Source of the DNA: Methylobacterium sp. NMS14P
GTDB lineage: Bacteria > Pseudomonadota > Alphaproteobacteria > Rhizobiales > Beijerinckiaceae
Reading direction: 5' to 3'
Assembly (NCBI RefSeq): GCF_028583545.1
Contig: NZ_CP087106.1
Span: 1,488,001-1,552,000, forward strand
Length of the DNA stretch: 64,000 bases
The notes beneath the pieces are model-generated. The model saw nothing but the letters and a program-made list of their open reading frames with translations. It did not search any database and was not told the DNA's origin. Below are positions 1 through 8,980 of the stretch, piece by piece. The translations under genes and the position numbers were made by a program. Within the stretch, counting starts at the first letter, position 1, and each line of letters begins with the position of its first letter.

Positions 1-2
1 TC

Positions 3-710
3 GACCGGGGCACCAGCACGATGCTGATCGGCCCGTCCGGCGTCGGCAAGTCCACGGTGGCGCTCACCTGCGTCACGGCGGCGATCGCCCGCGGCGAGCG
101 GGCGCTGATCCTCAGCTTCGACGAGACCACCGGCGTCCTGAGTCGCCGGGCCCGCGGCCTCGCCATGCCGGTCGACGACGCGATCGCCGCCGGAGCGCTC
201 ATCGTCGAGCAGATCGACCCGGCCGAGGTCTCGCCCGGCGAACTCGCCGACATCGTGCAGAACGCGGTCGAGCACGAGCGCGTGACGATGGTCGTGATCG
301 ACTCCCTGACCGGCTATCACAACGCCATGCCGGAGGAGAATTACCTGCTCCTGCAGATGCACGAGCTGCTGACCTACCTGAACCAGCAGGGCGTGCTCTC
401 GCTCCTCATCCTGGCCCAGCACGGCATGATCGGGGCGATGGGCGCGAACGTCGACCTGACCTACCTCAGCGACACGATCCTGCTGTTCCGCACCTTCGAG
501 GCCGACGGGCGGCTGCGGCGCGCGATCTCGGTCGTGAAGAAGCGGACCGGCAGCCACGAGGACACGATCCGCGAATTGCGGATCGACTCCAGCGGGATCC
601 GCGTTGGCGATCCGCTCAGCGCGTTCCGAGGTATCATGACCGGCGTTCCGACATTCGAGGGTGAGCGGTCGTCGCTCCTGCCGACCCGCGCGGCTGATGA
701 CCGAGGCTGA
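3..710 (+). CDS. KaiC-like RecA-fold ATPase, 3' part (5' end outside window)
   Basis: The reading frame is open to the left edge, so the gene starts before the window. The visible part begins just before a Walker A loop (GPSGVGKST), followed by a RecA/KaiC fold with a Walker B-like strand (TMVVIDS) and the C-terminal signature VVKKRTG...FRGIMTGVP typical of KaiC-like proteins of proteobacteria. Only one ATPase domain is visible; KaiC proper has two, so the missing 5' part probably holds the first. It overlaps the downstream HWE kinase, suggesting a joint signalling unit as in other alphaproteobacterial kaiC-kinase pairs. ATPase identity is secure; a clock or timing role is inference. Confidence 0.85.
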   Translation, partial: DRGTSTMLIGPSGVGKSTVALTCVTAAIARGERALILSFDETTGVLSRRARGLAMPVDDAIAAGALIVEQIDPAEVSPGELADIVQNAVEHERVTMVVIDSLTGYHNAMPEENYLLLQMHELLTYLNQQGVLSLLILAQHGMIGAMGANVDLTYLSDTILLFRTFEADGRLRRAISVVKKRTGSHEDTIRELRIDSSGIRVGDPLSAFRGIMTGVPTFEGERSSLLPTRAADDRG

Positions 711-1737
711 ACTGCCGGTTCTCATCTTCACGCCGGGTGGCCGCGACGCCGTCGTCGCCGCGACCATCCTCGGCGAGGCGCGGATCGCGGCACAGGTGTG
801 CGGCAGCCTCGCGGAGGTGGTCTCCCGGCTCGACACGGCCGCCTGCGCGGTCCTCACCGAGGAGGCGCTGCTCTCCTCGAACCGCCAGGCCCTGGCGGAC
901 TGGATCGCCGCGCAGCCGCCCTGGTCCGATTTCCCGTTCATCCTCCTGCGGCTGCGGGGCGCCGTGCCCAACGCGCAGCTGACCGACATGCTGGGCAACG
1001 TGAGCGTGCTGGAGCGTCCGTTCCATCCGGCGACCCTGGTCATGGCCGCCCGCTCCGCCCATCGCGCCAAGCGCCGGCAGCTCGAGGCGCGGGCCTATCT
1101 CGAGGAGCGCGAGCGCACGACCGAGCGGCAGGCGCTCCTGATCCGCGAGCTGCATCACCGGGTGAAGAACACGCTGGCGACCGTGCAGGCGCTGCTCGGG
1201 GCCTCGGCGCGCTCCGCCACCAGCGTCGACGCGTTCTACGCGTCGTTCTCGGCGCGGGTGATCTCGCTGGCCAAGACCCACAATCTCCTGACCGAGGATT
1301 ACTGGCAGCAGGCGGCCCTGCGCGAGATGCTGATGAACGAGCTCGGCCCCTACAACGACGTCGAGGGCTCCCGCATCCAGCTGGACGGCCCCGCGATCGA
1401 CCTGATGGGCGACCTCGCGGTCCCGACCGGCATGGCCATCCACGAGCTGACGACCAACGCGGCCAAGCACGGCGCGCTGTCCGTTCCCGAGGGCCGGATC
1501 GCGATCCGCTGGGATATCGAGCAGACGCCGGCCGCCCGCATGCTCCACCTCGACTGGACCGAGCGGGGCGGTCCGACCACGGCGACGCCGACCCGGAAGG
1601 GCTTCGGCTCGACGCTGCTGCAGCGCGTCCTGAAGGTCCAGTGCCAGGCGGAGATCGCCTTCGACTTCCAGCCGGCGGGGCTGCACTTCACCATGCGGGC
1701 GCCGCTGCCCGAGACGCGCGTCGTCCCGGCCTACTGA
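697..1737 (+). CDS. HWE-family sensor histidine kinase with N-terminal receiver-like domain
   Basis: About 346 residues. The first ~120 residues look like a degenerate receiver domain (no clear phospho-acceptor Asp cluster), followed by a short helical linker. The HWE kinase core comes next: phospho-acceptor motif ELHHRVKNTLATVQAL, N-box ELTTNAAKHGAL with its conserved His, and the W-x-E motif (LDWTERGGP) that names the family. A late glycine box (KGFGSTLL) binds ATP. No membrane segment is seen, so it is cytoplasmic. I chose ATG 697, which overlaps the KaiC-like gene by 14 bases; a GTG at 661 is an alternative. The partner response regulator is not in the window. Confidence 0.85.
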   Translation: MTEAELPVLIFTPGGRDAVVAATILGEARIAAQVCGSLAEVVSRLDTAACAVLTEEALLSSNRQALADWIAAQPPWSDFPFILLRLRGAVPNAQLTDMLGNVSVLERPFHPATLVMAARSAHRAKRRQLEARAYLEERERTTERQALLIRELHHRVKNTLATVQALLGASARSATSVDAFYASFSARVISLAKTHNLLTEDYWQQAALREMLMNELGPYNDVEGSRIQLDGPAIDLMGDLAVPTGMAIHELTTNAAKHGALSVPEGRIAIRWDIEQTPAARMLHLDWTERGGPTTATPTRKGFGSTLLQRVLKVQCQAEIAFDFQPAGLHFTMRAPLPETRVVPAY

Positions 1738-1879
1738 GGCCGTCAGGGTTCCGGATCCGACGCCGCGTCGGGCGCGGGGCGTGCGCTTTCACACAGACGT
1801 GTCTTGCCTTCCGCGGCCCTGATCGAACTTATCGCAGGTGCGAGATTTGGGATGTCGCGGCACAGCGATATGTCTTGCG

Positions 1880-2242
1880 ATGAATAGATTTGCTCCTCTC
1901 CTGGCGGCCGCACTGGCCTGGGCCGTGTTCGGCACCTGGGCCGAAGCCCGGCGCTCGGCTTTGCAGAAGGACATCCCGGCGCTCCGTCCGGGGATCGAGG
2001 CCGATCTGGCGGCGAGACACTGTCCGAACGTCCGGATCGATGCGGAGCGATTCCGCCAGTTCTCCCACGAGAACCACCTGAATCACGCCGACTTCTTCAC
2101 CAAGAAGCGCTCGGTCGCCCTGCAGCACGACCTCGACGCGGAGGCGACGCAGCTCCGCGAGCGTCCCGAGGAGGCCTGCGCGCAGATGTGGACCAAGTAC
2201 GGCGACGACGGCACCGTCCAGCATCTCCTCGTTCGCAAGTAG
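1880..2242 (+). CDS. small exported hypothetical protein
   Basis: About 120 residues with an N-terminal signal peptide (hydrophobic run FAPLLAAALAWAVFG ending in an AEA-type cleavage site). The mature part is charged with two Cys (RHCPN and EEACAQMW), compatible with one disulfide in the periplasm. The family is not recognised. An upstream in-frame ATG at 1838 would destroy the signal peptide, so 1880 is preferred. No obvious operon partner. Confidence 0.65.
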   Translation: MNRFAPLLAAALAWAVFGTWAEARRSALQKDIPALRPGIEADLAARHCPNVRIDAERFRQFSHENHLNHADFFTKKRSVALQHDLDAEATQLRERPEEACAQMWTKYGDDGTVQHLLVRK

Positions 2243-2713
2243 GCGCGCGCCCGCCGATCGGGGCCCTGCCGGGCGCGCCGACGATGACGGTGGTGAGGAC
2301 GGCGCCGACGCCCGCGGGGATGTCACCGCGGAAGGGTCGCCGGCTGCCCCAGCGTCCGCCGCCGCACCGGGCACCGCTCTCGGCGATTCGGTTCCAAGCC
2401 CGCCCGCGTTTCGAGAACACGCTTCTCCCGCCGGGCTCACCGGGAGACCGAACCTCCGATTCTCGCGCGACTGAACCGCGAGGACGCAAGATCTCTCCGC
2501 CGCTCCGCGCGGCTGACGAGATGAAACTCCGTATTCCAGGCCCGTTTTCGAGGAGAATGTTTTTCCTTCACCGGGGAATTGGGAACGCCGTTTCATTGAC
2601 GGCGGAAGTTGCGGCCATCAATTCTAGCGGCCTGTTCGGATGTCCGGCCGCGCAACCTCCGCTCTTCGGAGTCGGGGCGGTCCGTCATCCTGTCTCACAG
2701 CAAGGCATCCGGA
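2243..2713. other. gene-free stretch upstream of the ssu operon
   Basis: No convincing gene is seen on either strand. The last ~200 bases are noticeably less GC-rich and contain a short perfect inverted repeat (six-base arms at 2586-2591 and 2599-2604) and a TTGACG element near 2597. This is the likely promoter and regulatory region of the sulfonate operon. No CysB or other operator could be assigned by eye. Confidence 0.5.
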
Positions 2714-3286
2714 ATGACACGACCGAGACTCGTCGGGCTGAGCGCCAACGTGCAGCGGCCCTCCAAGACCCGCACGCTGGTGGATGCCGTGCTCCGCGAG
2801 GCCAGCGCCCAGGCTCCCCTCGACGCGCAGATCCTCGACTTCGTCGATGCCGGGCCCGGTCTCGGCGCCGCCTGGACCCGCGACCAGCTCACGCCGGCCG
2901 CGCGCAGCGTGCTCGCGGCCATCGAGGAGGCGGACGGGCTCGTGGTCGGCTCGCCGGTCTACAAGGGCGCCTATACCGGCCTGTTCAAGCACCTGTTCGA
3001 CCTGGTCGATCCGGGCGCGCTCGCCGGAAAGCCCGTGGCGATCGTGGCCACGGGCGGCGGCGCGCGCCACGCCCTCGTGGTCGAGCACGCCTTCCGGCCG
3101 CTCTTCGGCTTCTTCGGGGCGCTCCAGATCCCGACCGCGGTCTACGCCTCCGATCCCGATTTCAGCGACGGCGTGCTGACCGAGACCGGCGTGCGCGCCC
3201 GCGCCCGCGAGGCCGGCGGGCAGCTTGCCGCGCTCCTCGTGCACCGGGCGGCCGCGGCCCCGCCCGCCCTCGCCGCCGCCGAGTGA
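2714..3286 (+). CDS. ssuE: NAD(P)H-dependent FMN reductase of sulfonate assimilation
   Basis: A flavodoxin-fold FMN reductase of 190 residues that supplies FMNH2 to the monooxygenase SsuD. The N-terminal phosphate-binding loop region (VGLSANVQRPSKT) and the central GSPVYKGAYTGLFKHLFD segment are typical of SsuE/MsuE. ATG 2714 is preferred over an upstream in-frame start because it fits the family N-terminus and has an AAGG about ten bases upstream. It is the first gene of a six-gene operon and lies 8 bases before ssuA1. The terminal ~15 residues are Ala/Pro-rich and probably disordered. Confidence 0.9.
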   Translation: MTRPRLVGLSANVQRPSKTRTLVDAVLREASAQAPLDAQILDFVDAGPGLGAAWTRDQLTPAARSVLAAIEEADGLVVGSPVYKGAYTGLFKHLFDLVDPGALAGKPVAIVATGGGARHALVVEHAFRPLFGFFGALQIPTAVYASDPDFSDGVLTETGVRARAREAGGQLAALLVHRAAAAPPALAAAE

Positions 3287-3294
3287 GGCGGCCG

Positions 3295-4254
3295 ATGCTC
3301 GACCGTCGCGCCCTGCTGGCCGCCCTCGCGGCCCTGCCCCTCGAGCCGGCCCTCGCCCCGGGCGTCCGGGCGGCCGAGCCCGGCGTGCTGCGGATCGGCT
3401 ACCAGAAGAACGGCATCCTGGTCGTCGCCAAGCAGCAGGGCCTCGTCGAGAAGCGCCTGGAGCCTCTCGGACACGCGGTGCGCTGGGTCGAGTTCTCCTT
3501 CGGGCCGCCGCTGCTGGAAGCCCTGTCGGTGGGCGGGATCGATGTCGGCGTGACCGGCGACGCGCCGCCGATCTTCGCCCAGGCCGCGCGGTCCGACCTG
3601 GTCTACGCGGCCGCCCAGGAGGGCGGGAGCTCCGGTGCCGGGATCCTGCTGCCGAAGGGCTCGGCGCTGCGCGACCTCGCCGACCTCAGGGGCAAGCGGG
3701 TCGCCTTCGCCAAGGGGACGAGCGCGCACAACCTGACCATCGCGGCGCTGGAGAAGGCCGGCCTGGGCTACGCCGATATCGAGCCCGTGATCCTGGCCCC
3801 CGCCGACGCCGCGGCGGCCTTCGCCCGCGGCGGCGTCGACGCCTGGACGATCTGGGACCCGTATCTCGCCATCGCCGAGCAGGGCGAGGGTGTGCGCGTG
3901 CTGACGCTCGCCACCGACATCGCCCCGCAGAACACCTTCCTGCTGGCGAGCCGCCCCTTCGCGGAGACCCGCACCCCGGTGCTGACCGCGGTGATCGACG
4001 CCCTGGGCGCGGTGGCGACCTGGTGCGCGCAGAACCGGGGCGCGGTCGCCGCGCTCCTGTCGCAGGGCACCGGCGTGCCGCTGGCGGCCACGCGGCGGGC
4101 GGTGGACCGGGCCGAGTACGTGTTCGGCCCGATGACCGACCGCGTCGTCGCCGAGCAGCAGCGGGTCGCCGACCGCTTCCACGCCCTGAAACTGATCCCC
4201 AAGCCGATCCGCATCGCCGACGCGGTCTGGACGCCCCCCGCCCGCAACGGCTGA
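3295..4254 (+). CDS. ssuA: aliphatic sulfonate ABC transporter, periplasmic binding protein (copy 1)
   Basis: 319 residues: a signal sequence (LDRRALLAALAALPLEPALA) followed by the SsuA/NMT1-type type-2 periplasmic binding fold ([45 protein letters not shown]). It captures alkanesulfonates for SsuBC. The next gene encodes a second binding protein with the same motifs, so this is a tandem paralogue pair that probably widens substrate range. Start ATG 3295 lies 8 bases after ssuE. Confidence 0.92.
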   Translation: MLDRRALLAALAALPLEPALAPGVRAAEPGVLRIGYQKNGILVVAKQQGLVEKRLEPLGHAVRWVEFSFGPPLLEALSVGGIDVGVTGDAPPIFAQAARSDLVYAAAQEGGSSGAGILLPKGSALRDLADLRGKRVAFAKGTSAHNLTIAALEKAGLGYADIEPVILAPADAAAAFARGGVDAWTIWDPYLAIAEQGEGVRVLTLATDIAPQNTFLLASRPFAETRTPVLTAVIDALGAVATWCAQNRGAVAALLSQGTGVPLAATRRAVDRAEYVFGPMTDRVVAEQQRVADRFHALKLIPKPIRIADAVWTPPARNG

Positions 4255-4272
4255 GACCGACCGCAGAGAGCC

Positions 4273-5322
4273 ATGACCGACCGATCGCACCGCGCGCTGT
4301 CCCTGTCGCCCGCCAGCGGCCCCGCCCCGAACCGTCGCCTCCTCCTGTCCGCCGGGCTCGGCCTCGCGGCGGCCGCGCTGCTGCGGCCGGCCCGCGCGGC
4401 CGGCAGCATCCGGATCGGCTACCAGAAATACGGGTCGCTCGTGCTGCTGAAGGGTCGCGGCACCCTGGAGAAGGCCCTCCAGCCCCTCGGCACCGCGGTG
4501 GCGTGGTCCGAATTCCCGTCCGGGCCGCCGCTGCTGGAGGCGCTGAACGCCGGGGCGATCGATTTCGGCTCGGCCGGCGAGGCGCCCCCGATCTTCGCCC
4601 AGGCCGCGAGCCCGGAGCTGCGCTACGTCGCCACCGAGCCGCCGGCGCCGCGGGGCGAGGCGATCCTCGTGCCCAAGGACAGCCCGATCCGCAGCGTCGC
4701 CGAACTGCGCGGCAAGACCATCGCGCTCAACAAGGGCTCGAACGTCCATTACCTGCTGGTGCGCGCCCTGGAGCAGGCCGGCGTCCCCTACGACGCGGTG
4801 AAGCTCGCCTTCCTGGCACCGGCCGACGCCAACGCCGCCTTCGTGCGCGGATCGGTCGATGCCTGGGTGATCTGGGACCCGTTCCAGGCCGCCGCCGAGC
4901 GCGCCACGGGCGCCCGGGTCCTGGTCGACGGGCGCGGGGTCGACGGGCACGCCCTCGCCCCGAACCGCCAGTTCTACCTGTCCCGGCGCGGCTTCACCGA
5001 CACCAGCCCCGCGATCGTCTCGGCCGTGCTGAAGGCGATCGGGGAGATCGACGCCTGGGCCGAGGGCCATGCCGACGCCGTGGCGGCGGAACTGGCGCCC
5101 TCGGTGGGCATCCCCGCACCGGTCCTCGCCGTGGCGCTCGGCCGCCTGTCCTACGGCGTCGCGCCCCTGGATGCGGCCGCGATCGCCGACCAGCAGAAGG
5201 TCGCCGACGCCTTCCACGGCCTCGGGCTCCTGCCGAAGCCCATCCGGGTCGCCGACGCGGTCTGGACGCCGCCCGGGCCCGCGGACGCCGTCAAGTCCGA
5301 GAAGCGGACGGAGAACCGCTGA
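4273..5322 (+). CDS. ssuA: aliphatic sulfonate ABC transporter, periplasmic binding protein (copy 2)
   Basis: 349 residues with a longer N-terminus than copy 1: an Arg pair before a hydrophobic stretch ([18 protein letters not shown]) looks like a signal peptide, possibly Tat. The fold motifs parallel copy 1 ([59 protein letters not shown]). Its stop codon overlaps the ssuC start by one base. The two proteins are clearly paralogous but well diverged, arguing for different ligands rather than a recent duplication. Confidence 0.92.
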   Translation: MTDRSHRALSLSPASGPAPNRRLLLSAGLGLAAAALLRPARAAGSIRIGYQKYGSLVLLKGRGTLEKALQPLGTAVAWSEFPSGPPLLEALNAGAIDFGSAGEAPPIFAQAASPELRYVATEPPAPRGEAILVPKDSPIRSVAELRGKTIALNKGSNVHYLLVRALEQAGVPYDAVKLAFLAPADANAAFVRGSVDAWVIWDPFQAAAERATGARVLVDGRGVDGHALAPNRQFYLSRRGFTDTSPAIVSAVLKAIGEIDAWAEGHADAVAAELAPSVGIPAPVLAVALGRLSYGVAPLDAAAIADQQKVADAFHGLGLLPKPIRVADAVWTPPGPADAVKSEKRTENR

Positions 5323-6104
5323 TGCGCCCCTCCAAGCTCGATCGCCTGCGCGACTCCGCGGTGCCCTGGCTGCTGCCGGCCGCCATCCTGCTCGGCTGGC
5401 AGGCCGCGGTCTCGGCCGGCCTCGTCTCCAACCGCTTCATGCCGGCGCCCCTCGACGTGGTCCGGGCCGGCTGGGAGGCCGGGCGGACCGGGGAACTCTG
5501 GACCAATCTCGGCGTCAGCACCCTGCGGGCGCTGGCAGGCTTCGTGATCGGCGGCGGCATCGGCTTCGGGCTCGGCCTCGCCAACGGCCTGTCCCGCCTG
5601 TCCGAGCGGCTGACCGACACCTCGGTGCAGATGGTGCGCAACGTGCCACACCTGTCGCTGATCCCGCTGGTGATCCTGTGGTTCGGCATCGGCGAGGAGG
5701 CCAAGCTGTTCCTCGTGGCGCTCGGCGTGTTCTTCCCGATCTACGCCAACACCCTGCACGGCATCCGCTCGGTGGATCCGGGCCTCGTGGAGATGGGCCG
5801 GGTCTACGGCATGTCCCGCACCGAGCTGTTCACCCGCGTGGTGCTGCCCGGCGCCCTGCCGTCGATCTTCGTGGGCCTGCGCTACGCGCTGGGCATCATG
5901 TGGCTGACGCTGATCGTCGCCGAGACGATCTCGGCCTCGTCGGGGCTCGGCTACATGGCCATGCAGGCCCGCGAGTTCATGCTGGTCGACGTCGTCGTGC
6001 TGGCGATCCTGATCTACGCCGCCCTCGGCAAACTCGCCGACGCCCTGACCCGCCAGCTCGAGCGCGCCTGCCTCGCCTGGAACCCCGCCTACAGGAGCGC
6101 CTGA
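5322..6104 (+). CDS. ssuC: aliphatic sulfonate ABC transporter permease
   Basis: 260 residues with about six membrane segments and the binding-protein-dependent permease signature [26 protein letters not shown], in which the EAA-loop glycine contacts the ATPase SsuB. The C-terminal helix region ([21 protein letters not shown]) matches the SsuC/TauC family. It starts at ATG 5322, overlapping the ssuA2 stop by one base, and its own stop overlaps the ssuB start, so translation is coupled. Confidence 0.93.
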   Translation: MRPSKLDRLRDSAVPWLLPAAILLGWQAAVSAGLVSNRFMPAPLDVVRAGWEAGRTGELWTNLGVSTLRALAGFVIGGGIGFGLGLANGLSRLSERLTDTSVQMVRNVPHLSLIPLVILWFGIGEEAKLFLVALGVFFPIYANTLHGIRSVDPGLVEMGRVYGMSRTELFTRVVLPGALPSIFVGLRYALGIMWLTLIVAETISASSGLGYMAMQAREFMLVDVVVLAILIYAALGKLADALTRQLERACLAWNPAYRSA

Positions 6105-6991
6105 TGCTGCTCGACGCCGTCCGCCGCGAGGCGCTTCCCTTCCCGGGCACGGATCCGCGGCCGGCACCCGGCGCCGCGCCGGGGCGCAGGCCTTCGGATT
6201 CACCCGCGGATCTACCCGCGGACTCGCCCGCCGAGCCGCCGGCCCGCGGGATCGCCGTCACCGTCCGCGACCTGCACAAGAGCTTCGACGGCAACGCCGT
6301 CATCGAGGGCCTGAACCTGTTCCTGCCGGCCGGCGGGTTCACCGCGGTGGTCGGCCGCTCCGGCTGCGGCAAGAGCACCCTGCTGCGCCTCATCCTCGGG
6401 CTCGACACGCCCACCGGCGGCCGGATCGACCTGGAGGGGCCGGCGAGTTCCCCGCGCCGGTCGGAGCCGCCGAAGCGGATCATGTTCCAGGAGCCGCGGC
6501 TGCTGCCCTGGGCGCGGGTCGTCGACAACGTCGCGGTCGGCCTGTCGGGGCACGGCTCCCGGGCCGAGCGCCGGGAGCGGGCGCTCGCGGCGCTCGCCGA
6601 GGTCGGCCTCGCCGACAAGGCCGGGCAGTGGCCCGCCACCCTGTCGGGCGGCCAGCGCCAGCGCGTGGCCCTGGCCCGGGCGCTGGTGAGCCGGCCGGGC
6701 CTGCTCGCCCTCGACGAGCCGCTGGGCGCCCTCGACGCCCTGACCCGGATCGGCATGCAGGACCTGATCGAGCGGATCTGGCGGGCGCAGGGGTTCACCG
6801 CGCTCCTCGTCACGCACGACGTCACCGAGGCGGTGGCGCTGGCCGACCGCATCCTCGTGGTCGACGAAGGGCGGATCGCCCTCGATCTGCGGGTCGACGT
6901 GCCGCGCCCGCGCCGGCGCGGGGACCCGGACCTCGCCCGCCTCGAAGGCCGCATCCTCGATCACCTGCTCGGATCGCAGCCGAACGCCTGA
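6104..6991 (+). CDS. ssuB: aliphatic sulfonate ABC transporter ATP-binding protein
   Basis: 295 residues. Walker [11 protein letters not shown]-loop [10 protein letters not shown], signature LSGGQRQR, Walker [13 protein letters not shown] and the switch His (VTHDV) are all intact. The first ~48 residues are a Pro/Ala/Asp-rich extension not usual for SsuB, and the domain proper begins near [12 protein letters not shown]. The start at 6104 overlaps the ssuC stop and follows an AGGAG, supporting the long N-terminus. The protein powers uptake through SsuC. Confidence 0.93.
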   Translation: MLLDAVRREALPFPGTDPRPAPGAAPGRRPSDSPADLPADSPAEPPARGIAVTVRDLHKSFDGNAVIEGLNLFLPAGGFTAVVGRSGCGKSTLLRLILGLDTPTGGRIDLEGPASSPRRSEPPKRIMFQEPRLLPWARVVDNVAVGLSGHGSRAERRERALAALAEVGLADKAGQWPATLSGGQRQRVALARALVSRPGLLALDEPLGALDALTRIGMQDLIERIWRAQGFTALLVTHDVTEAVALADRILVVDEGRIALDLRVDVPRPRRRGDPDLARLEGRILDHLLGSQPNA

Positions 6992-7109
6992 ATGCGGACC
7001 GCCGTTTCCCGGAAGCGGCGGACCGCCCTAGCTCTCAGAGATCGCCGGATGCGCGCAGTCGGATCCGGCTTTTGCCGCATCCGGCCGCCGGGCCGCGAAG
7101 GAGATTCCG

Positions 7110-8285
7110 ATGACCGCACCGACTGACGGGCGCGCCGACGTCCTCTGGTTCCTGCCGACCCACGGCGACGGCCGCTATCTCGGTGCGCGCGAGGGGGCCC
7201 GGGACGTCTCGCTCAGCTATCTCCGGCAGATCGCGCAGGGGGCGGACGAGCTCGGCTATTACGGCGTGCTGCTGCCCACCGGGCGCTCCTGCGAGGATTC
7301 CTGGATCGTCGCCTCGGCGCTGGCGCCGCTGACCAGGCAGCTGCGCTTCCTCGTGGCGGTCCGGCCGGGCCTGATGGAGCCCTCCGCGGCGGCCCGCATG
7401 ACCGCGACCCTCGACCGGATCTCGGACGGGCGCCTCCTGATCAACGTCGTCACCGGCGGCGACCCGGTGGAACTCGCCGGCGACGGCGTGTTCCTGTCCC
7501 ACGACCAGCGCTACGCCGTCACCGACGAGTTCCTGACGATCTGGCGCGGCCTGCTCGCGGGCGAGACCGTGACCTTCCAGGGCGAGCACCTGCGCACCGA
7601 GAACGGCCGGGTGATCTTCCCGCCGGTGCAGAAGCCCTACCCGCCGCTCTATTTCGGCGGCTCGTCGGCGGCCGGCATGTCGGTCGCGGCCGAGCATTGC
7701 GACGTCTACCTCACCTGGGGCGAGCCCCCGGCGCAGGTCGCCGAGAAGATCGCCGCCGCCCGGCAGGCCGCCGAGGCGAAGGGCAAGACCTTCTCGTACG
7801 GCATCCGCCTGCACGTCATCGCCCGCGAGACCGAGGCCGCGGCCTGGGAGGCCGCCGAGCAGCTGATCTCGAAGCTCGACGACGCCACCATCGCCAAGGC
7901 GCAGGAGACCCTGAAGCGGCAGGATTCCGTCGGCCAGAGCCGCATGATGGCGCTCCACGGCGGCAGCCGCGACAAGCTCGTGGTGGCGCCGAACCTCTGG
8001 GCCGGCGTCGGCCTCGTCCGCGGGGGCGCCGGGACGGCGCTGGTCGGCTCGGCCGATCAGGTCGCCGACCGGATTAAGGAGTATATCGATCTCGGGATCG
8101 ACCGCTTCATCCTCTCGGGCTACCCGCACCTGGAGGAGGCCTACCGGTTCGCCGAGCTGGTCTTCCCGAAGCTGCCGCTGCGCGCGACAACCGGCCGGCC
8201 GGCCAGCAATGCCCGCAACGACGGCCCGTTCGGCGAGATCATCGCCAACGACCTCGTGCCGACCCACCGCGTCAGCGCGCACTGA
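7110..8285 (+). CDS. ssuD: FMNH2-dependent alkanesulfonate monooxygenase
   Basis: 391 residues, luciferase-like TIM barrel. It cleaves alkanesulfonates to aldehyde and sulfite using FMNH2 from SsuE. Family motifs: [13 protein letters not shown] at the N-terminus, the conserved Cys in [23 protein letters not shown], and [18 protein letters not shown] at the C-terminus. AAGGAG lies 8-9 bases before ATG 7110. It is separated from ssuB by 118 bases with short G/C inverted repeats, so it may also have its own transcript. Completes the ssuE-A-A-C-B-D pathway. Confidence 0.95.
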   Translation: MTAPTDGRADVLWFLPTHGDGRYLGAREGARDVSLSYLRQIAQGADELGYYGVLLPTGRSCEDSWIVASALAPLTRQLRFLVAVRPGLMEPSAAARMTATLDRISDGRLLINVVTGGDPVELAGDGVFLSHDQRYAVTDEFLTIWRGLLAGETVTFQGEHLRTENGRVIFPPVQKPYPPLYFGGSSAAGMSVAAEHCDVYLTWGEPPAQVAEKIAAARQAAEAKGKTFSYGIRLHVIARETEAAAWEAAEQLISKLDDATIAKAQETLKRQDSVGQSRMMALHGGSRDKLVVAPNLWAGVGLVRGGAGTALVGSADQVADRIKEYIDLGIDRFILSGYPHLEEAYRFAELVFPKLPLRATTGRPASNARNDGPFGEIIANDLVPTHRVSAH

Positions 8286-8429
8286 CCGGCGGCGGCCCCG
8301 CCGGCACGGGGCATGGCTGATCTGCATTCGGACAGCCCGGGCGTCATGGTCATGCCATCCTTGACGCCCATCCGCACCGCCCATCGCCGCGCGACCCGCT
8401 CGCGCGGCCTGGACGAGCGAAGGATTTCG

Positions 8430-8699
8430 ATGACTTCGACCAAGACGGCCCTCCTGGCCATCGGTCTGTGCCTCGGCCCCGCCGCGGCCTTCGCGGAGCA
8501 GTCCCCGGCCCGGGAAGCCCTCAAGCAGTACTGCACCGGCGACTACATGGATTTCTGCAGCGCCTACGCGCCGGGCGGCCCGGAGGTCGAGGCCTGCTTC
8601 AAGGCCAATCTCAAGAAGCTCTCCCCGAACTGCTCGGCGGCGATCACCGCCTACAAGAAGGAGCAGCGGGCGACCAAGCGCGTCAGCGAGGTGCGCTGA
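8430..8699 (+). CDS. small exported Cys-containing protein
   Basis: 89 residues with a signal peptide (TKTALLAIGLCLGPAAAFAEQ). The mature part has four Cys (QYCTGDYMDFCSAY, VEACFKANL, SPNCSAAI) spaced like the short Cys-rich 3'-region proteins found in Methylobacterium and relatives, so it is probably a disulfide-stabilised helical periplasmic protein. AAGG precedes ATG 8430. A perfect 28-base palindrome about 47 bases downstream is a likely terminator, so it is probably monocistronic. Function unknown. Confidence 0.7.
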   Translation: MTSTKTALLAIGLCLGPAAAFAEQSPAREALKQYCTGDYMDFCSAYAPGGPEVEACFKANLKKLSPNCSAAITAYKKEQRATKRVSEVR

Positions 8700-8745
8700 G
8701 GGCCGAACGCCCGTCGCGGCGGCCGCGACCCGGAAGCCCCCGACG

Positions 8746-8773
8746 GCGCGGCGGATCGGCCGATCCGCCGCGC
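8746..8773. terminator. perfect 28-base palindrome, probable terminator
   Basis: Fourteen-base arms with no spacer, centred between 8759 and 8760. It lies 47 bases after the small exported protein gene and well before the SulP gene. No T-tract follows, as is common in high-GC genomes. A protein-binding site is an alternative reading. Confidence 0.5.
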
Positions 8774-8980
8774 GATCCACCGCGGCGATCCCACAATGCT
8801 GCCGCGCGGAAGCGGCCTGCACGATAATTTAAGCCGGCACCTGCCATCGGTTGAGAACTGGCGTGGCCAAGGTCAGGTCCTGCGATTCGGCGACGATCCG
8901 TGCGCGTGATCGCGCGGGATCTGCCCCGGGATCTGCGAGCTCCGCGCCCATCGGAATCTCGAGACGCGGGTACCGTGCCG

